From contig NZ_WKJP01000006.1 in the NCBI RefSeq assembly GCF_009674585.1, positions 1 through 64,000 of the forward strand: 64,000 nt of DNA, read 5' to 3'. The stretch is from Haloferax marinisediminis. Lineage in GTDB: Archaea; Halobacteriota; Halobacteria; Halobacteriales; Haloferacaceae. The notes under the pieces were generated by a model. That model saw only the letters and a list, made by a program, of their open reading frames with translations, was not told the origin of the DNA and did no database searches. Position 1 is the first letter of the stretch, and the number at the start of each line of letters is the position of its first letter. A program made the translations under genes and the position numbers. Below, piece after piece: positions 1-11,688 of the stretch.

Positions 1-2145
1 ATGACATCTGAACTCACTGACGACGAACTAATCGGCAGAATCGAGGGCATCAAGCAACACATGCAGTTGCTCGAAGAGCTCGGATTCGAGTTTCTCACAC
101 TACCGAACGTATTCGAGGTAGACCCCGTTGCAGAAGAACCATTCATCCTCTCAAATTCGTTCATTCCAGAGCAAATTGGTGGCTCAGTCAGAGTAATCGA
201 ACGTGGTGACGAGGAGGATGGAAGCATCCAAGAACCGCTGGAAGTCGAGAACCTCAACCATATGCTCCGGAGTTTTCTTCCGGGTGGCTTCCAGAAACGC
301 TGGAAAGCGTTTGACCTCTGGCAAGGTGACTGGGATTTCAATCCCGATAACCCGGGTAGCGCCGATATTTCTCCGATGTTCGAGTTCAAAATGAAATACC
401 CGCTTAGCGACATCCTCGGAGATGACATCGACGAGTACACACTCCTAGACCACGATGTCGACGACGTCGTCGTGTACATCCCGCAATCGATGTACGTCAA
501 GCGGCTTTCTCGAGACACTCAGTATTACTGGAGTGTTGACTATCAGACGATTTTCGCCGCAAAGAGCCCGTTCGGTCGGCATTTACCGCTCGGTCGGAGT
601 GACCCGACGACCAACTATCTGTGGTTCCGGCATCTGAAGAGTGACATATCGGCACCGCAAGAACCACTCCCCGACGGGAACGACCTACTCGTCTCACACG
701 CCTACGAAGATGAAGTCGAATTCATCCGGTGTTACTACACGTCTCTTTTGACGCTGTACGAAAAGAGGAACAACAACACGCTCTCGCGAACCATTGACTA
801 CGTCAACACCGAAGACGAAAAACGAGCGTTCGTCGCCAGCAACGAGCGAAGCCAGTTGCTCTTATTCAATATCGACCGCCAGACGGTGCGACAGCGCGTG
901 AAGGCAGTCCTTGATGAGCATCCAGCACTACGACGCGATCTCCAGTTCTCGCTCGCACACCGACTTGTCTGGGACAAACTGTTCTTCGAGGAGGGTGCCT
1001 TAGAGAACGTCTTCCAAGTAGAGCCGTTTATCAACCACCTCATCGGGGTTGATTTTCGTTGTCGAACGACCGAACTCGCTGCGTCGGTCTTTGACGCTGA
1101 CACCGAGACGATTATCGAACAACTCCGTGCACTCCTCGAACCCGGAAAGGGTCTCGAACAGGGGCCACTGTGTCTGATGGGATACGACCCCGCACCACAG
1201 TCCGCGATGATTGACGTTGTCGACTCACATGAGGAGGTCGTTCACGGTATTCTCTCAGAATGCGCCGACGAGGAGACGCTCCTTGACTTTGCAGAAGAAG
1301 TATTCGTCCACTCTGTCGAACACGGATTAGCAACGTGGGCAACAGATGAGACCTCCGCTGGTGGGTCGTTCGAGTTGTGGTACGACACGAACTTCCAAGG
1401 ACGGTCCGACGACCACGCACGCCTTGGTATCTACGACTCGATTCAAGGCGGTGCAGGCATCGCAGATGAAGTACACGACCACATCAACGATAGCCCAAAT
1501 ATCGACCTCGACACTGGTGTCGGCAAGCAGGCGGCCTGTCACACTGCTGCAGCAGATCAGACTGTGCTCGAAGTCCTCACCGAAGCGAGCGGTGACGTGC
1601 TCTACGACCTCTTTCACGAGTCGACACGGGCCGAATTTGATACGGACACAAACGAACAGAATGAAGGCGAGGACGGCGAACCGACAGGATTCCAAGCGCA
1701 GATTACTGCGATTCGTGACCAGGTCATCGACGACGAAGGTATGTACAACTTGAACGACCTCACGTCACACATCGAAAACCGGATTCAGGCCCTGTTCGAG
1801 ACACGAGAAACTGCGCGGTTCTACGCGTACGTCGCCGCCGAATACGCAATTGTCGAAGACCAATTAGAACGCACCCCCCGGGCAGTCGATATCTTGCTCC
1901 ATCTAGACCACCACATCTTCCGTGACCCACGCGTTAGAGAGACCTACCGACGGTTTGCTGAGGACGATAAGGGGCGTGACCTCTCAGAGCTCGGCGAGCG
2001 CTTAGAGGAACTCACCCACCAGTGTGTCACTGCTTGTCCAGACTGTATCGAAGCAGAGGAACCGAACTGTGTTCACGGGATGAAGTACCAAGCACAGTTG
2101 CTCAACCGACGACTTCTCAAGGAGGTCTCTTCATATGCTGCATAA
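1..2145 (+). CDS. DUF1998-type protein, probably 5'-truncated by the window edge
   Basis: The C-terminal third matches the pattern of DUF1998, the domain of DrmB and of Hrq1/YprA-type helicases. There is a histidine in HSVEHGL near residue 437, a YDSIQGGAG loop near 478-486 and a terminal cysteine pair in CVTACPDC near 677-684. The first 430 residues show no helicase motif and I do not recognise them. The frame is open from base 1, which happens to be an ATG, so this may be a complete protein of 714 residues or the tail of a larger helicase. The next gene starts inside its last codons with an 11-base overlap, so the two are translationally coupled. In DISARM-like systems DUF1998 proteins work with a superfamily 2 helicase. 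A defence role is inferred from that and from the neighbours. Confidence 0.7.
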   Translation: MTSELTDDELIGRIEGIKQHMQLLEELGFEFLTLPNVFEVDPVAEEPFILSNSFIPEQIGGSVRVIERGDEEDGSIQEPLEVENLNHMLRSFLPGGFQKRWKAFDLWQGDWDFNPDNPGSADISPMFEFKMKYPLSDILGDDIDEYTLLDHDVDDVVVYIPQSMYVKRLSRDTQYYWSVDYQTIFAAKSPFGRHLPLGRSDPTTNYLWFRHLKSDISAPQEPLPDGNDLLVSHAYEDEVEFIRCYYTSLLTLYEKRNNNTLSRTIDYVNTEDEKRAFVASNERSQLLLFNIDRQTVRQRVKAVLDEHPALRRDLQFSLAHRLVWDKLFFEEGALENVFQVEPFINHLIGVDFRCRTTELAASVFDADTETIIEQLRALLEPGKGLEQGPLCLMGYDPAPQSAMIDVVDSHEEVVHGILSECADEETLLDFAEEVFVHSVEHGLATWATDETSAGGSFELWYDTNFQGRSDDHARLGIYDSIQGGAGIADEVHDHINDSPNIDLDTGVGKQAACHTAAADQTVLEVLTEASGDVLYDLFHESTRAEFDTDTNEQNEGEDGEPTGFQAQITAIRDQVIDDEGMYNLNDLTSHIENRIQALFETRETARFYAYVAAEYAIVEDQLERTPRAVDILLHLDHHIFRDPRVRETYRRFAEDDKGRDLSELGERLEELTHQCVTACPDCIEAEEPNCVHGMKYQAQLLNRRLLKEVSSYAA

Positions 2146-5100
2146 TTTAGCGAAAATCACAGACGAATATGCACGATTCGGTGGAAACGAAGTCACTGTC
2201 AAATGCCGCGTTATCGGAAGCCCGAAACGAGGGGAAACTGGCGGTGAGAAAGTGATGTACGAGGTCGCAGACCCGAGTGGGAACCTCGAGTTGCCGACGA
2301 TGCTGTCGTTCTGGCTTGAAGAACCAACCGAAGATGGGTTCACCGACCTCTCGAAAACGGATTCAGCTGTCCTCGATGCGTTGTCGACAGGGAAAAATAA
2401 TGTTCCACACCTTCGACGCGGGGAGACAGTCCTCGTTCGGGGTATCCCGAGACTGACGTCGAAAAACGGCCAACGGCTCTTCATCAACGTCACTTCAGTC
2501 CTCATCCGAGAGCCGGACATCCAGATCGGGAAAAGTGAGATTCGGACACAGGAATCCTGTCCGCGAGAGTATTACCTTCGGTACGTCAAGAAGACCTACC
2601 ACAACAAATCGCTGAACAAGAACTCTTTCCGTGGAACAGCAGTTCACCTCGTCACTGAGCATGCAGTTGATGGCCATTCAGAGAAGTTTGCAGCAAACGC
2701 TTGGACCGAAGACGAGGCGGTTGCGTTCGCCGACGAAATAATCGAAGAACACCTGAGTATCGAACAAGCGAAAATTGGGCTTGCTGGGATTAAACTCAAG
2801 GAAATCAAAGAGCAGATCGAAGAGATTGCCGCTCGACTGTTCACGTCCGAGGCGTTCTGCGAACGCATTGCCAATGCGACAAGAATACAGACCGAACACA
2901 GGCTTCCATCAGCATACGGTTATAACGGGTTTGTCGACATTATCCTAGACGACGTCCCATACGACCTGAAGACGACGCGAAAACTCTTCGAATCGAAACA
3001 GGATAAACACAAACAGCAACTAAAATTGTACCTGTTCGCTCTTCTCTTGGAGCAACTCGAAGTCGGAGAACAAATCGAAGAAAGACTCGAAACGGGCCAA
3101 ACGGGCTACCTCGTTTATCCGAACCTTGAAGACTCTGAGACGGTGTCGATAGAACAAGTCACCCTCGAGCTTGAAGACGTGGCAACGTTGCTTGCGGCAC
3201 GAAACGAGGTCGCAGATTCTCGTGATACGTTTGGCCCTCCGTCACCGTACAACCGAGACTGCGATGGGTGTGAATTCAAGCACGGATACACTCATGCTTC
3301 GACCGGAGAGACGCTCTCACCCGCATGTACCTTCTACTGTCAAGACGAGCGTCGATGGCCGTGCTATGAGCTTAGTCCGTCGGGTGCTGTTGAGACAGAG
3401 TGCTCTCGATTCGACGACTGTGGCCAACGACTGGCGTACCGCGATACCGACGTCACAGATCACTATAACGCCCTCCGGAGCGCTCTCCAACAAGAGCGAG
3501 AGACACGGCAAACTGCCGGGGAACTCCTATCGAGCGTCGATGAGGATGCCCTCGCTCGAACTGGGCGGGTCGTCACAGGACTCTCACTCTCTGGTGCAAG
3601 TCAGGATACAATTGTCTACAATCGCGATTCTGCTGTCGTCTCTGCATTCACGCCAGGCGACATCGTCAGAATCGAACCCGAGAGCGACGGACGCACTGGC
3701 CGGTACGTCCCCTACCTTGGACGACGAGATGGTGGGTTTGTTTTCGGATTCGAAGACCTTGACCCAGTGTTCATGGACCCAACCGAGACGTACCGAGTGT
3801 GGTACGGGTTCGATGCAGAGACCGTGACTCGAAAGTACCTCCCGTATCTCGACTACGCACAGCGGACCGGCGCAAAGCCTGGCTTCGAGTACGAGGAACG
3901 CAATGAACTCGCAGGCGAAATCGAACTGAATGACTCTGCTGACATCGTTGACCACCTCGACAGCGACGAGGTGTTTGTCGACCTCCCGGCACGGCGCGAC
4001 CGAACTGCCTTACTCGCCGAAACGGTGTCCTCGCTCGCCACTGCAGCGTATCCACATCCGGAAAAAGAAGACGAAGTGGTCCCCGAAGCAGGGCGACGTG
4101 CACTCATCTTAGGAACGTCACCAAAAGAAGTGGAAATCGCTCATCGAGCGACACCAGATGGCCCGAACTACCGCTTCGATGACTTTTCGACTGGCTCAGA
4201 CACCATCCACGCCGGTCTCCGTCGAGCGGAAATTCAAAAACGTCTACTCGAGTCGCGAACACTCGTGTCGTCACTCCAGTATGCAGTTCGGACTGGCACG
4301 TTCCACGACCTCGCAGAAGGTGGCTACGGTGACCGAGACCACTCGAAGAGGTTCTTCGACGTCGTCGTCATCCTCGGGGCTGAACAGGTGACAGAGCCTG
4401 TGTATCTGTACCTACGCGATGTTGCCGACCGGGTCGTCACTGTCGGGGACAAGCGGGCACACGGCCCGAAAATGGTCAGTTCTGAGGCTCGTGAGCACGG
4501 CCTCAATCGGTCGTACTTCGAGGGAGCATATGAGCGATACGCATCGATACCCGCAGATGGGGCCACGAGTCTCCAGTTCGATGGGGAAGGAAATGCGTTC
4601 ATCCGTGAACTCTTCAGAGACGATCCATTCGAGAAACTAGACTCGACGCTCTCGTTTTTGGGTATCTCTGGCGGAGAATCCACTGATGCGAGCGAGATAA
4701 CACTCAATGCATCTGTCCGTGTACGACGTGGTTCCGGTGCCCCACAGAAACTCGTCTTCGACATTAGCCACACGAGTGCAAACCCGTTCGAGATTCAACA
4801 GACGTTTATTGACAGAGAATACCTCGATGCCACCAATCTCCCCAGCCCAGAAGGATCAGTTCTGCTCGACGGCACGCCACTGTATCTGACGTCGAAAGAA
4901 CCTCTTGAGGGTGATATGCAATCGGACAGCCACCGCATCGTCATCCATGCAGATGCCGACACAATTCCTGCATTCTCGAAGACGTTCCTGTACAACCGTA
5001 TCGAGGCACGAATTGTCGCACAAGTCGCCGACGACTACGACCCAGACTACATCGTCACGCCATTCGAAGCACACGCAAATGAACTGGCGTTCCGACTTGA

Positions 5101-5353
5101 AGAACAAGGACTCGACATACCTGTCAAACTCGCTCAGGAACTTGACGGCGATATCGCAGACCGGGCAATTGTCAGTTTCGCAGTTGCGAACGATGCAGGC
5201 ATTCTTCACCCACCGCTGACCGACCCAGAGACGCTCTATGCGCTCTTTTCGGCGGCAGAGGACATCCTAATCGTTGGTCACAACCAGACGCTTAAATCGA
5301 AAGATGCGCTAAAGAAGTTGGTTACTGAACAGGCGGAAAAGTACGAACCCTAA
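2135..5353 (+). CDS. Dna2-like iron-sulfur PD-(D/E)XK nuclease with degenerate SF1 helicase half
   Basis: The first 130 residues look like an OB-fold. A RecB/Cas4-family nuclease core follows, with GFVDIILDD and YDLKTTR at about residues 265-283. One cysteine lies before the core (ESCPREYYL) and a cluster lies after it (about 374-415), the layout of the 4Fe-4S cluster of Dna2, AddB and Cas4. The C-terminal half has the layout of a Dna2/Upf1 superfamily 1 helicase. However, the Walker A position reads DLPARRDRTALL (about 616) and the Walker B position reads VVVILGAEQ (about 743), so neither GxxGxGKT nor DEAS/DEAQ is present. It is probably an active nuclease with a non-ATPase helicase-like scaffold. 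It overlaps the DUF1998 gene and ends convergent to the 1829-residue helicase. Confidence 0.75.
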   Translation: MLHNLAKITDEYARFGGNEVTVKCRVIGSPKRGETGGEKVMYEVADPSGNLELPTMLSFWLEEPTEDGFTDLSKTDSAVLDALSTGKNNVPHLRRGETVLVRGIPRLTSKNGQRLFINVTSVLIREPDIQIGKSEIRTQESCPREYYLRYVKKTYHNKSLNKNSFRGTAVHLVTEHAVDGHSEKFAANAWTEDEAVAFADEIIEEHLSIEQAKIGLAGIKLKEIKEQIEEIAARLFTSEAFCERIANATRIQTEHRLPSAYGYNGFVDIILDDVPYDLKTTRKLFESKQDKHKQQLKLYLFALLLEQLEVGEQIEERLETGQTGYLVYPNLEDSETVSIEQVTLELEDVATLLAARNEVADSRDTFGPPSPYNRDCDGCEFKHGYTHASTGETLSPACTFYCQDERRWPCYELSPSGAVETECSRFDDCGQRLAYRDTDVTDHYNALRSALQQERETRQTAGELLSSVDEDALARTGRVVTGLSLSGASQDTIVYNRDSAVVSAFTPGDIVRIEPESDGRTGRYVPYLGRRDGGFVFGFEDLDPVFMDPTETYRVWYGFDAETVTRKYLPYLDYAQRTGAKPGFEYEERNELAGEIELNDSADIVDHLDSDEVFVDLPARRDRTALLAETVSSLATAAYPHPEKEDEVVPEAGRRALILGTSPKEVEIAHRATPDGPNYRFDDFSTGSDTIHAGLRRAEIQKRLLESRTLVSSLQYAVRTGTFHDLAEGGYGDRDHSKRFFDVVVILGAEQVTEPVYLYLRDVADRVVTVGDKRAHGPKMVSSEAREHGLNRSYFEGAYERYASIPADGATSLQFDGEGNAFIRELFRDDPFEKLDSTLSFLGISGGESTDASEITLNASVRVRRGSGAPQKLVFDISHTSANPFEIQQTFIDREYLDATNLPSPEGSVLLDGTPLYLTSKEPLEGDMQSDSHRIVIHADADTIPAFSKTFLYNRIEARIVAQVADDYDPDYIVTPFEAHANELAFRLEEQGLDIPVKLAQELDGDIADRAIVSFAVANDAGILHPPLTDPETLYALFSAAEDILIVGHNQTLKSKDALKKLVTEQAEKYEP

Positions 5354-5424
5354 GTTCAGGGTTTGGAACTCAGGACAACCAACTCGATTGTCTATTAAAG
5401 CAAAAAAGTCGAACTAGTTCGCGG

Positions 5425-8400
5425 TTAGTTGCTGGAATCGGCCGCGAGTGTGACCCCGTGATCGAGCAGTGCAGAGACGTCGTTGCGAGCAAGCGTTTGT
5501 GGGTCGTTGTAGGTGTCACACCCGTACTGGAAGACACAGAGCGGACACCCACTGTCACACTTGCACTGGAAGTGCTCTTCGATGAGGTCGATTGCTTCTT
5601 CGAAATTCCTGAATTCGTCGTCATCTGCTTCGACGAGGAGTCGGGTGATTTGTGCACCACCTTCCTGTGAGTCGAACAGATACATCGTCTCGTCGTCGAT
5701 ACTCTCGCCGAGTTCGCGCACATCGACCCCACCGAGGTACTGGAGTGCAACACGGAATCCGTGGACGAGTGCGTGTGTTGCTTCGCCTTCATCGTCGTCA
5801 AGGCGAACCCGCAGGCCATAGGTGTTATATCCGTATCCGAGTCGGACGAACTCAGACGGCGCTTCGTAGTCATCAGGGTGGTGGTCCGGGTCTGCGGTAC
5901 ACCGGCCACTGTGGTCTTCGGGGTCACGTTTGATGACGCCGTCACAACTCTCGTGACCACATCGTTCGAAGAGCGTCTCACGCGAGTCGATGCTCCCGCT
6001 TCTGTACTTGACTCGATAGCTCTCGGCGTGGACGAGGACGTCCAGTTCCCCGTATTCGACAGTGCCGACTCGATTTCCACTCTCGTCTTCGAGTTCAAAC
6101 TCGTCGACGGTATCGAACGAGAGGACTGTCGTGTCGCGGTCAGTGAACGTCGCTTGAATGCCTGCATCCGGGTCTGCGTAAAGTTCACGTGCGCGGAACG
6201 AATCACCAACAGACGACGAGAGGTCTTCTCGATACGCCGTTACCGAATCGAGAACGGCGAGCCGACGTGGTTTCAATGGCACATCGGCATCGCACGAACA
6301 GGTCTCTGCGTCCAAGGGATACGCCGAGTGACATGCTGGGCAGACCAACTCTTCGGCGAGTTGGTCGTGTCCCGCTGTTTCGTCGACGACCGACCGAACC
6401 GATTCAGAGGAGAACTGGTCGTACTTCGCACGGGCAACCACGTATGTTTGATTCTCGTGGAGATACGCAGCACCAGGATGGAACTCTTTGATGGCCATTC
6501 GCATTTCACGGCCATTGTTATCGCCGAGTTGCTCTCTGGCATAATCCTCTTTAACCAGTGTTGTTTCGACGGTCGACGAAATCGAACGCATGTTGAACGC
6601 GAACTTACTCTGTCGCGACGTCCGGAGGAACTCACTGTACTTTTGCTGACGAATCGAGTCGAGGTGGTCGTCGATGACCGACTCTTGTGCTCGAATCCGG
6701 TTTACTTCGTCTAAGAGTCGAGTTGCTTCGTCATCGTCTCGTGACCGCTTCCTCTCGCGCTGGAGCGACCGTCGCCGCTCGTACAACTCGTCTTGTGCTT
6801 CGAACAACTCGTCGGTGTAGTTGAAGAAGTGATAGACATAGTGGTCTGCGAACTCTTCGACTGCGGCCTCTATGAGGTCGTCGTATTTTGTTGCAGCGTA
6901 CTGGATTCGACCGGAGCAATCTTCTGCTGTACACCGTGTCTCGTCTACATCGGCGTCGTACTTTTCGCCGCAGAGCTCACAGTAGCGATAATCGAGCAGT
7001 GAAGAGAGATACGTCTCGATGTCATCGGCGTAATCGTGGACAATTTCATCTAACACCTGTACTTTCGACCGGCGCGTGTCGAGTTGGAGTACTTCGTTCG
7101 TCTGTGCCCGAACTGCGGTGAATTTCGCACAGCCTTCGAGGTCTGCGTCGGACGGTTGGTGGACGAAACTGTCGCCACCTTTGATTGTTGTTCGGTTCCC
7201 TTTTCGTTTCAACTCCCACGGGATTGCGAAGTTCGCGGCGATGTAATCGAAGATGGCCCACGAAAGCGACACGCGGAGGACCTCCTCGTTGTGTTCGTTG
7301 AGTGGGACGTCTTTTGACGAGGTGTGGATCAGGTCGACAGGGTTCTCGTAGTAGTAGTAGTCGATTGGGTTGCGTTTGCTGATGCTGTGGACCAGTGCAG
7401 ACTTCGATTGGCGGCCTGCACGACCGACCCGCTGGAGATAGGCGTTCATGTTCGGTGGCGTTCCGAACAGCAACAGCGAGTCGAGTCCACCTATGTCGAC
7501 CCCGACTTCCATCGTGGGACCTGATGAGAGGAAGTGTGGATGTTTGCCCTCTTTGAACAGGTACTCGATATTCCGTCGTTTTTGCTTATCTGTTAATCCA
7601 AGATATTCCTCTGCCCACAGCAACATGGCCGCCGCATACGTTGCTCTGTACGCGCGATAGGTGAACCGTGGGTGTTCAGGATCTGCAAGTTCGTTCAGTG
7701 ATGTGTCGAGTGTGACGGACTTGGCAGACTGCAGACTGAACATGTGTTCGAGAGAGGAGTATGTCTCTTCCCGTTGTGGGTCGTACCACAGGTTGTCTCC
7801 GTTGCCTGCGACGGTTACTTCGAGTGCAGTCGGCGACAGTGAGACCCAGCCACCGTCTTCGTCGTGTTCCAGCACACCACCATTGACTAGCCCCTGGAGC
7901 ACTGGTGTCGGGTTGTTTACCCCAGAGTTCTCACGGAGGGCGTCGATGTGGAGGCTGTTTCCACCGGCAAGTTGGCGGACGATCGACCGCTCGTCTGCAT
8001 CCAAGTCGATTCTTGGGTCAAGACGAACGTCGATGACACCAACTTTAGAGAGTGGGTCATCGTGCTCACTGAACCGTTTGCTATACCGGTGTGGAAGCAC
8101 TCGTCGGAGAAGACGGTCTTTGACTGCTTCTTCTGGGTCCCACCTGTACCGTGGACCTCCTTTCAACTTCTCCAAGATGTTCACAGAGCCTTCGGTGACG
8201 TCGGATGTCGTCGAGAGTTGTGCCTGAAACTCTGCGAGTTGGGTGAAGCTTTGGTCGAAGACGTCTTCGAGCGAGACCCAACCGTCGCTCTCGAGCATAC
8301 TGGTGACGATCACTTGATCGAGTACGGTCTCGACTTCAGGGTCGTCGAAGTCGCGTCGAAGGCGCTTCATGTCTTGATGGGAGTCAGAAAACGAGAGCAT

Positions 8401-10914
8401 CTTTGAAGACTCGAAGCCCTCATCCTCAGCAACACTCCGAAGGAGGTACTGCGCCGTGGTGACTGCTAAGTTATCGTAACTGTAGGTAAGCTCGTCATAT
8501 CGGCTTCGACGATAGCTCGTTCCTGAGTGGTAACACGGCACGCCAGTCTGAAAGTCCGTGGGACTCCGAAGTCCACCGTTTGCATCGAACATACCGTAGG
8601 TATCGACATCGACGGTCCGGGATACGAGCTCGGGATTACCACACCCACACTCAAACCCGGTAACGACTTCAGACTCACAATTTTGACACACTCGCCGGTG
8701 TGTGAGTTCAAACAGACCCGCCCGAGCGAACGTCCGTGACCCGCACTCACACTTGTCTGGTGGAGTTTGGGTGAAGTATGTCCGACTACACTTCTTGTCC
8801 TTCTTCCGGCAAACCCACGGGAGGTAGTGCGTATTCACGACGCGTTTGCCGCAGTCACAGTCGACGATGGTATCTTCGCTGTGGTGTGTCTCACTGCAAT
8901 CGGGACATGAGACTGTTTCACCGGACAGTTTTGGCTCCAGTTCATCCGAGCCACAGACATCACATCCATACGACACGGGATACTCTTTTTCGCACGCTGG
9001 GTTGACACAGACCGCGGTCTCAGCACTGACTCGGGCAGTCGGTGAGTCACAACTGTCACAGGTCGTTGTGGTTTTCCGCTTGCCGACATACCCACAGTCG
9101 TTACATTCGAGCCATGGACGGAACGTCACACGCAACGAATCGACCTCCTTTCCGCCAACAGCACACCGCTGACACGTGTGCTCGTCTTCGCGGCGACCAC
9201 CGTGTTCTGTCGGGGTGTACGGGTCTAGTTGGTCGCACTCGGGACAGTACCACGCGACGAGTGATTCCTCGTCGCAATGCCGGCAGTATGTTGCCCGTGT
9301 AACGAAGTCGTATCCACACTCGCCACACGATCCGCGCGGCGACCGATACACCGCATCGCATCGACCACACGAATAGAACCCGTCGAGTGGCCATGAAAAG
9401 AGGTGTGTGCGATTTTCGAGCAGCCCAGAAAATTCACCGATCGTCCTGACGTTGGCAAGCGTTTGTTCTGCTTGTGTGTCTGTGAGATCGAACGTCGAAG
9501 TAAGCTCTGCAAGTAACTGTTCACGGGTTTGGGGTTTCTCACGAAGGACTCCGTGAACGTATTGAATCGCTTGGACTGCGGCCGAAGACGGCTCTGGTGT
9601 GGTCACGAATTCGAACACCTGTTCGCGAACAGCCTCTGCGACCTCGTTCCGACTGAGCTCTTCGTGTCCGTCAACGACGAACGCCCTGTCGGCAAGTGCT
9701 GGCGGAGTCACACTCTGGTCGCGACCCATCTGGATGAGCGACTCTTCATCGATTTGGACGTTCGAGAGAACCTCGGGCATCGAATCGGGGCGTATCGGGT
9801 CTAACGTCCGTGGATTCTCGTCGACGTGTGTAATATCCGAGGTGCCTGCGACTTTTCGGAAGAGTTCGTTGTGGTTGTTGACGGTTGCGGAACTCGCGAC
9901 CACCTGTAGGTTATCGTCGCCAAACCGTTCTCGACGAAGCGCCCTGAGGCGCTTGACTAGCATCGATGTGTAACTTCCGAACAGTCCTGTGTAGGTGTGA
10001 ACCTCGTCGAACACGAGGAAGTCTGGTTCGTAAATGAACGCGTCTTGTTCGCTGGTCGCGTTGACGTTCATCGCCCGGAAATTGATGATGTCCGGGTTCG
10101 TGAGGATGATGTCGACGTGTTCTTCGAGGACGTCGTTTTTGGTGAGGTGGATGAAGTCGAGCGGAACATCCGACTCACACTGTTGCTTGGTTGGCTTGAC
10201 GGTAAACCGGCCAGAGTCAGGAGTAACCCGGAGGTTCTTGCTACAGCCTCGGCACTTCGCCAGTTCCTCGTTGTAGCCAGGACACTCAAAGAACTTAAAC
10301 GAAGACCGGAGATAGCCTTCAGCCCCACCTTCGCCTTTGTGTGTAGGGGTGTCGCCGTCGTAGATCCCGACGGTGATGCGCTTTCGCTTCGGCAACTCAC
10401 CGTTTATTCTGTACAAATATTCGATGAGGCGCTTGAGCTGGTCTTGGGCGAGTGCCTTTGTCGGATAGACGAGCAACGCTTTGACGCTCTGTGGGTCACA
10501 TCCCTCGATTTCTCCTTCCTTCGCACGAAGAATATAATCTAGGATGGGGAGAAGCCACGCCTCAGTCTTCCCTCGACCAGTCGCTGCGGTAACGAGGGTA
10601 TCGTCACCGTCAGCAACAGCCTTGACTGCTCGCTCTTGGAAATCGTACAGGCGCTTGAACCCCAGTGACGAAAAGGCATGTCGAACCCGCGGGTGGAGTC
10701 TGGCCTCGTTTGAGAACTCTTCCCACGGTTGATCGCTCCAATTCGGGATATCGAGTGCTTGCATGAACGGGCCACGTGACCCGACAAACGTCTCGTCTGT
10801 TTCCGTGTTCTGGAACCGGTGATAGACGTTCCGAGCGGCCTTGCCTTTGTTCCCGATGATGTACGACTCGTATGCCGATTTGACTTCCTCGGCGCGTTTG
10901 GCTGGATCTTTCAT
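5425..10914 (-). CDS. Large SF2 helicase with zinc-ribbon array and C-terminal DUF1998
   Basis: This is an ATP-dependent DNA helicase or translocase of 1829 residues. RecA-like domain 1 has AATGRGKT (residues 110-117), a DEVH box in LVFDEVHTY (about 325) and SSAT. RecA-like domain 2 has [10 protein letters not shown] and QRVGRAGR (about 1131-1170). Between them, residues about 510-760 hold a long run of CxxC pairs, which suggests several tandem zinc ribbons. More pairs follow after domain 2. The C-terminus has the DUF1998 signature, with cysteines in [10 protein letters not shown]. The order helicase plus DUF1998 resembles DrmA and DrmB joined in one chain, or an Hrq1/YprA-type helicase enlarged by zinc modules. 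The ATG overlaps the stop of the upstream gene (ATGA), so it is the last gene of a coupled operon. Confidence 0.85.
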   Translation of the reverse strand: MKDPAKRAEEVKSAYESYIIGNKGKAARNVYHRFQNTETDETFVGSRGPFMQALDIPNWSDQPWEEFSNEARLHPRVRHAFSSLGFKRLYDFQERAVKAVADGDDTLVTAATGRGKTEAWLLPILDYILRAKEGEIEGCDPQSVKALLVYPTKALAQDQLKRLIEYLYRINGELPKRKRITVGIYDGDTPTHKGEGGAEGYLRSSFKFFECPGYNEELAKCRGCSKNLRVTPDSGRFTVKPTKQQCESDVPLDFIHLTKNDVLEEHVDIILTNPDIINFRAMNVNATSEQDAFIYEPDFLVFDEVHTYTGLFGSYTSMLVKRLRALRRERFGDDNLQVVASSATVNNHNELFRKVAGTSDITHVDENPRTLDPIRPDSMPEVLSNVQIDEESLIQMGRDQSVTPPALADRAFVVDGHEELSRNEVAEAVREQVFEFVTTPEPSSAAVQAIQYVHGVLREKPQTREQLLAELTSTFDLTDTQAEQTLANVRTIGEFSGLLENRTHLFSWPLDGFYSCGRCDAVYRSPRGSCGECGYDFVTRATYCRHCDEESLVAWYCPECDQLDPYTPTEHGGRREDEHTCQRCAVGGKEVDSLRVTFRPWLECNDCGYVGKRKTTTTCDSCDSPTARVSAETAVCVNPACEKEYPVSYGCDVCGSDELEPKLSGETVSCPDCSETHHSEDTIVDCDCGKRVVNTHYLPWVCRKKDKKCSRTYFTQTPPDKCECGSRTFARAGLFELTHRRVCQNCESEVVTGFECGCGNPELVSRTVDVDTYGMFDANGGLRSPTDFQTGVPCYHSGTSYRRSRYDELTYSYDNLAVTTAQYLLRSVAEDEGFESSKMLSFSDSHQDMKRLRRDFDDPEVETVLDQVIVTSMLESDGWVSLEDVFDQSFTQLAEFQAQLSTTSDVTEGSVNILEKLKGGPRYRWDPEEAVKDRLLRRVLPHRYSKRFSEHDDPLSKVGVIDVRLDPRIDLDADERSIVRQLAGGNSLHIDALRENSGVNNPTPVLQGLVNGGVLEHDEDGGWVSLSPTALEVTVAGNGDNLWYDPQREETYSSLEHMFSLQSAKSVTLDTSLNELADPEHPRFTYRAYRATYAAAMLLWAEEYLGLTDKQKRRNIEYLFKEGKHPHFLSSGPTMEVGVDIGGLDSLLLFGTPPNMNAYLQRVGRAGRQSKSALVHSISKRNPIDYYYYENPVDLIHTSSKDVPLNEHNEEVLRVSLSWAIFDYIAANFAIPWELKRKGNRTTIKGGDSFVHQPSDADLEGCAKFTAVRAQTNEVLQLDTRRSKVQVLDEIVHDYADDIETYLSSLLDYRYCELCGEKYDADVDETRCTAEDCSGRIQYAATKYDDLIEAAVEEFADHYVYHFFNYTDELFEAQDELYERRRSLQRERKRSRDDDEATRLLDEVNRIRAQESVIDDHLDSIRQQKYSEFLRTSRQSKFAFNMRSISSTVETTLVKEDYAREQLGDNNGREMRMAIKEFHPGAAYLHENQTYVVARAKYDQFSSESVRSVVDETAGHDQLAEELVCPACHSAYPLDAETCSCDADVPLKPRRLAVLDSVTAYREDLSSSVGDSFRARELYADPDAGIQATFTDRDTTVLSFDTVDEFELEDESGNRVGTVEYGELDVLVHAESYRVKYRSGSIDSRETLFERCGHESCDGVIKRDPEDHSGRCTADPDHHPDDYEAPSEFVRLGYGYNTYGLRVRLDDDEGEATHALVHGFRVALQYLGGVDVRELGESIDDETMYLFDSQEGGAQITRLLVEADDDEFRNFEEAIDLIEEHFQCKCDSGCPLCVFQYGCDTYNDPQTLARNDVSALLDHGVTLAADSSN

Positions 10915-11687
10915 CGTTTTCGAAGTTCGAGTTGAAGCGCCTGTTCGAGCTCGGGAACCTGTTTTACCTCGCGCAGCGTCTCCATCGAGAGGTCGGACAG
11001 GCGAACCGGCTTGTCGTCGGTGAATCTTTTGAGCTCTTCTATGGTCTTGTCTTTGAGCTCATGTTGGGTTTGGAATGCCTCCCACCCGTGCTTCTCAGTG
11101 TTTTGTTCCCACCGGTCTGTGAGGCTATCCCACCGGACAGCAAGTGAGTGAGGGTTCTCCTGAGTGTTGCGAATGCTCTGGTCCAAGAACGAACGCATCG
11201 TGTCGATAAACGAGATGAACTCGTTGTCGCCACCACCGATAATCTGGTTCAATTCACGGGCAGACGACAGTTTAGCTTTCCATCCATCTCGGTGGGTGCC
11301 GTCTATCTTCGTGATTGTTTTGTCGGTTGCTGTCCCAAGTTGGCTTTCTGCGTCATCCACTGCCTGCTCTAGACTGACGATAGAACCCTTGTTTGCGTGC
11401 TCGATGAGTACGTCGTCACTGATGTCGGCGGCCTGCTCAGCGGTTTCAATAGCCCGGTTGACCGCTGCTGGGGCCGTGTCATCGAAAACCTTCTCGAGAA
11501 CAGCGACATGGAAGGCGAGTTCTTTGGCTGTCCCTTCGAGGGTCTCCAGCTTCTGATTGAGTCGTCTGATGTCCCTCGTTGCGGATTCAACCTCTGCTTC
11601 TGTGTTTTTGGCAACCGCGATGTTGTTCGACTTTTCCTCGCACGCTTCGACTTTGTCTAGCAGAGAGTTGTTAACCAACGTGGACAT
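10911..11687 (-). CDS. Coiled-coil protein of the helicase operon, unknown function
   Basis: This acidic protein of 258 residues has no recognised fold. The first 90 residues have heptad-like spacing ([18 protein letters not shown]), and the rest is also predicted mainly helical. The start at 11687 is chosen because a GGAGGT Shine-Dalgarno sequence sits seven bases upstream; the longer open frame would begin with TTG inside that site. The ATPase gene stops two bases before this ATG, and this gene's stop overlaps the start of the 1829-residue helicase, so it is fixed between the two motor genes. A bridging or regulatory subunit is an inference from position and coiled coil only. Confidence 0.7.
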   Translation of the reverse strand: MSTLVNNSLLDKVEACEEKSNNIAVAKNTEAEVESATRDIRRLNQKLETLEGTAKELAFHVAVLEKVFDDTAPAAVNRAIETAEQAADISDDVLIEHANKGSIVSLEQAVDDAESQLGTATDKTITKIDGTHRDGWKAKLSSARELNQIIGGGDNEFISFIDTMRSFLDQSIRNTQENPHSLAVRWDSLTDRWEQNTEKHGWEAFQTQHELKDKTIEELKRFTDDKPVRLSDLSMETLREVKQVPELEQALQLELRKR

Positions 11688-11688
11688 G

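Noticed and set aside
5761-6714. Long plus-strand open frame of 317 codons
   Set aside because: It is fully antisense within the 1829-residue helicase and has many Cys, Arg and Val codons as expected from the reverse of acidic codons.
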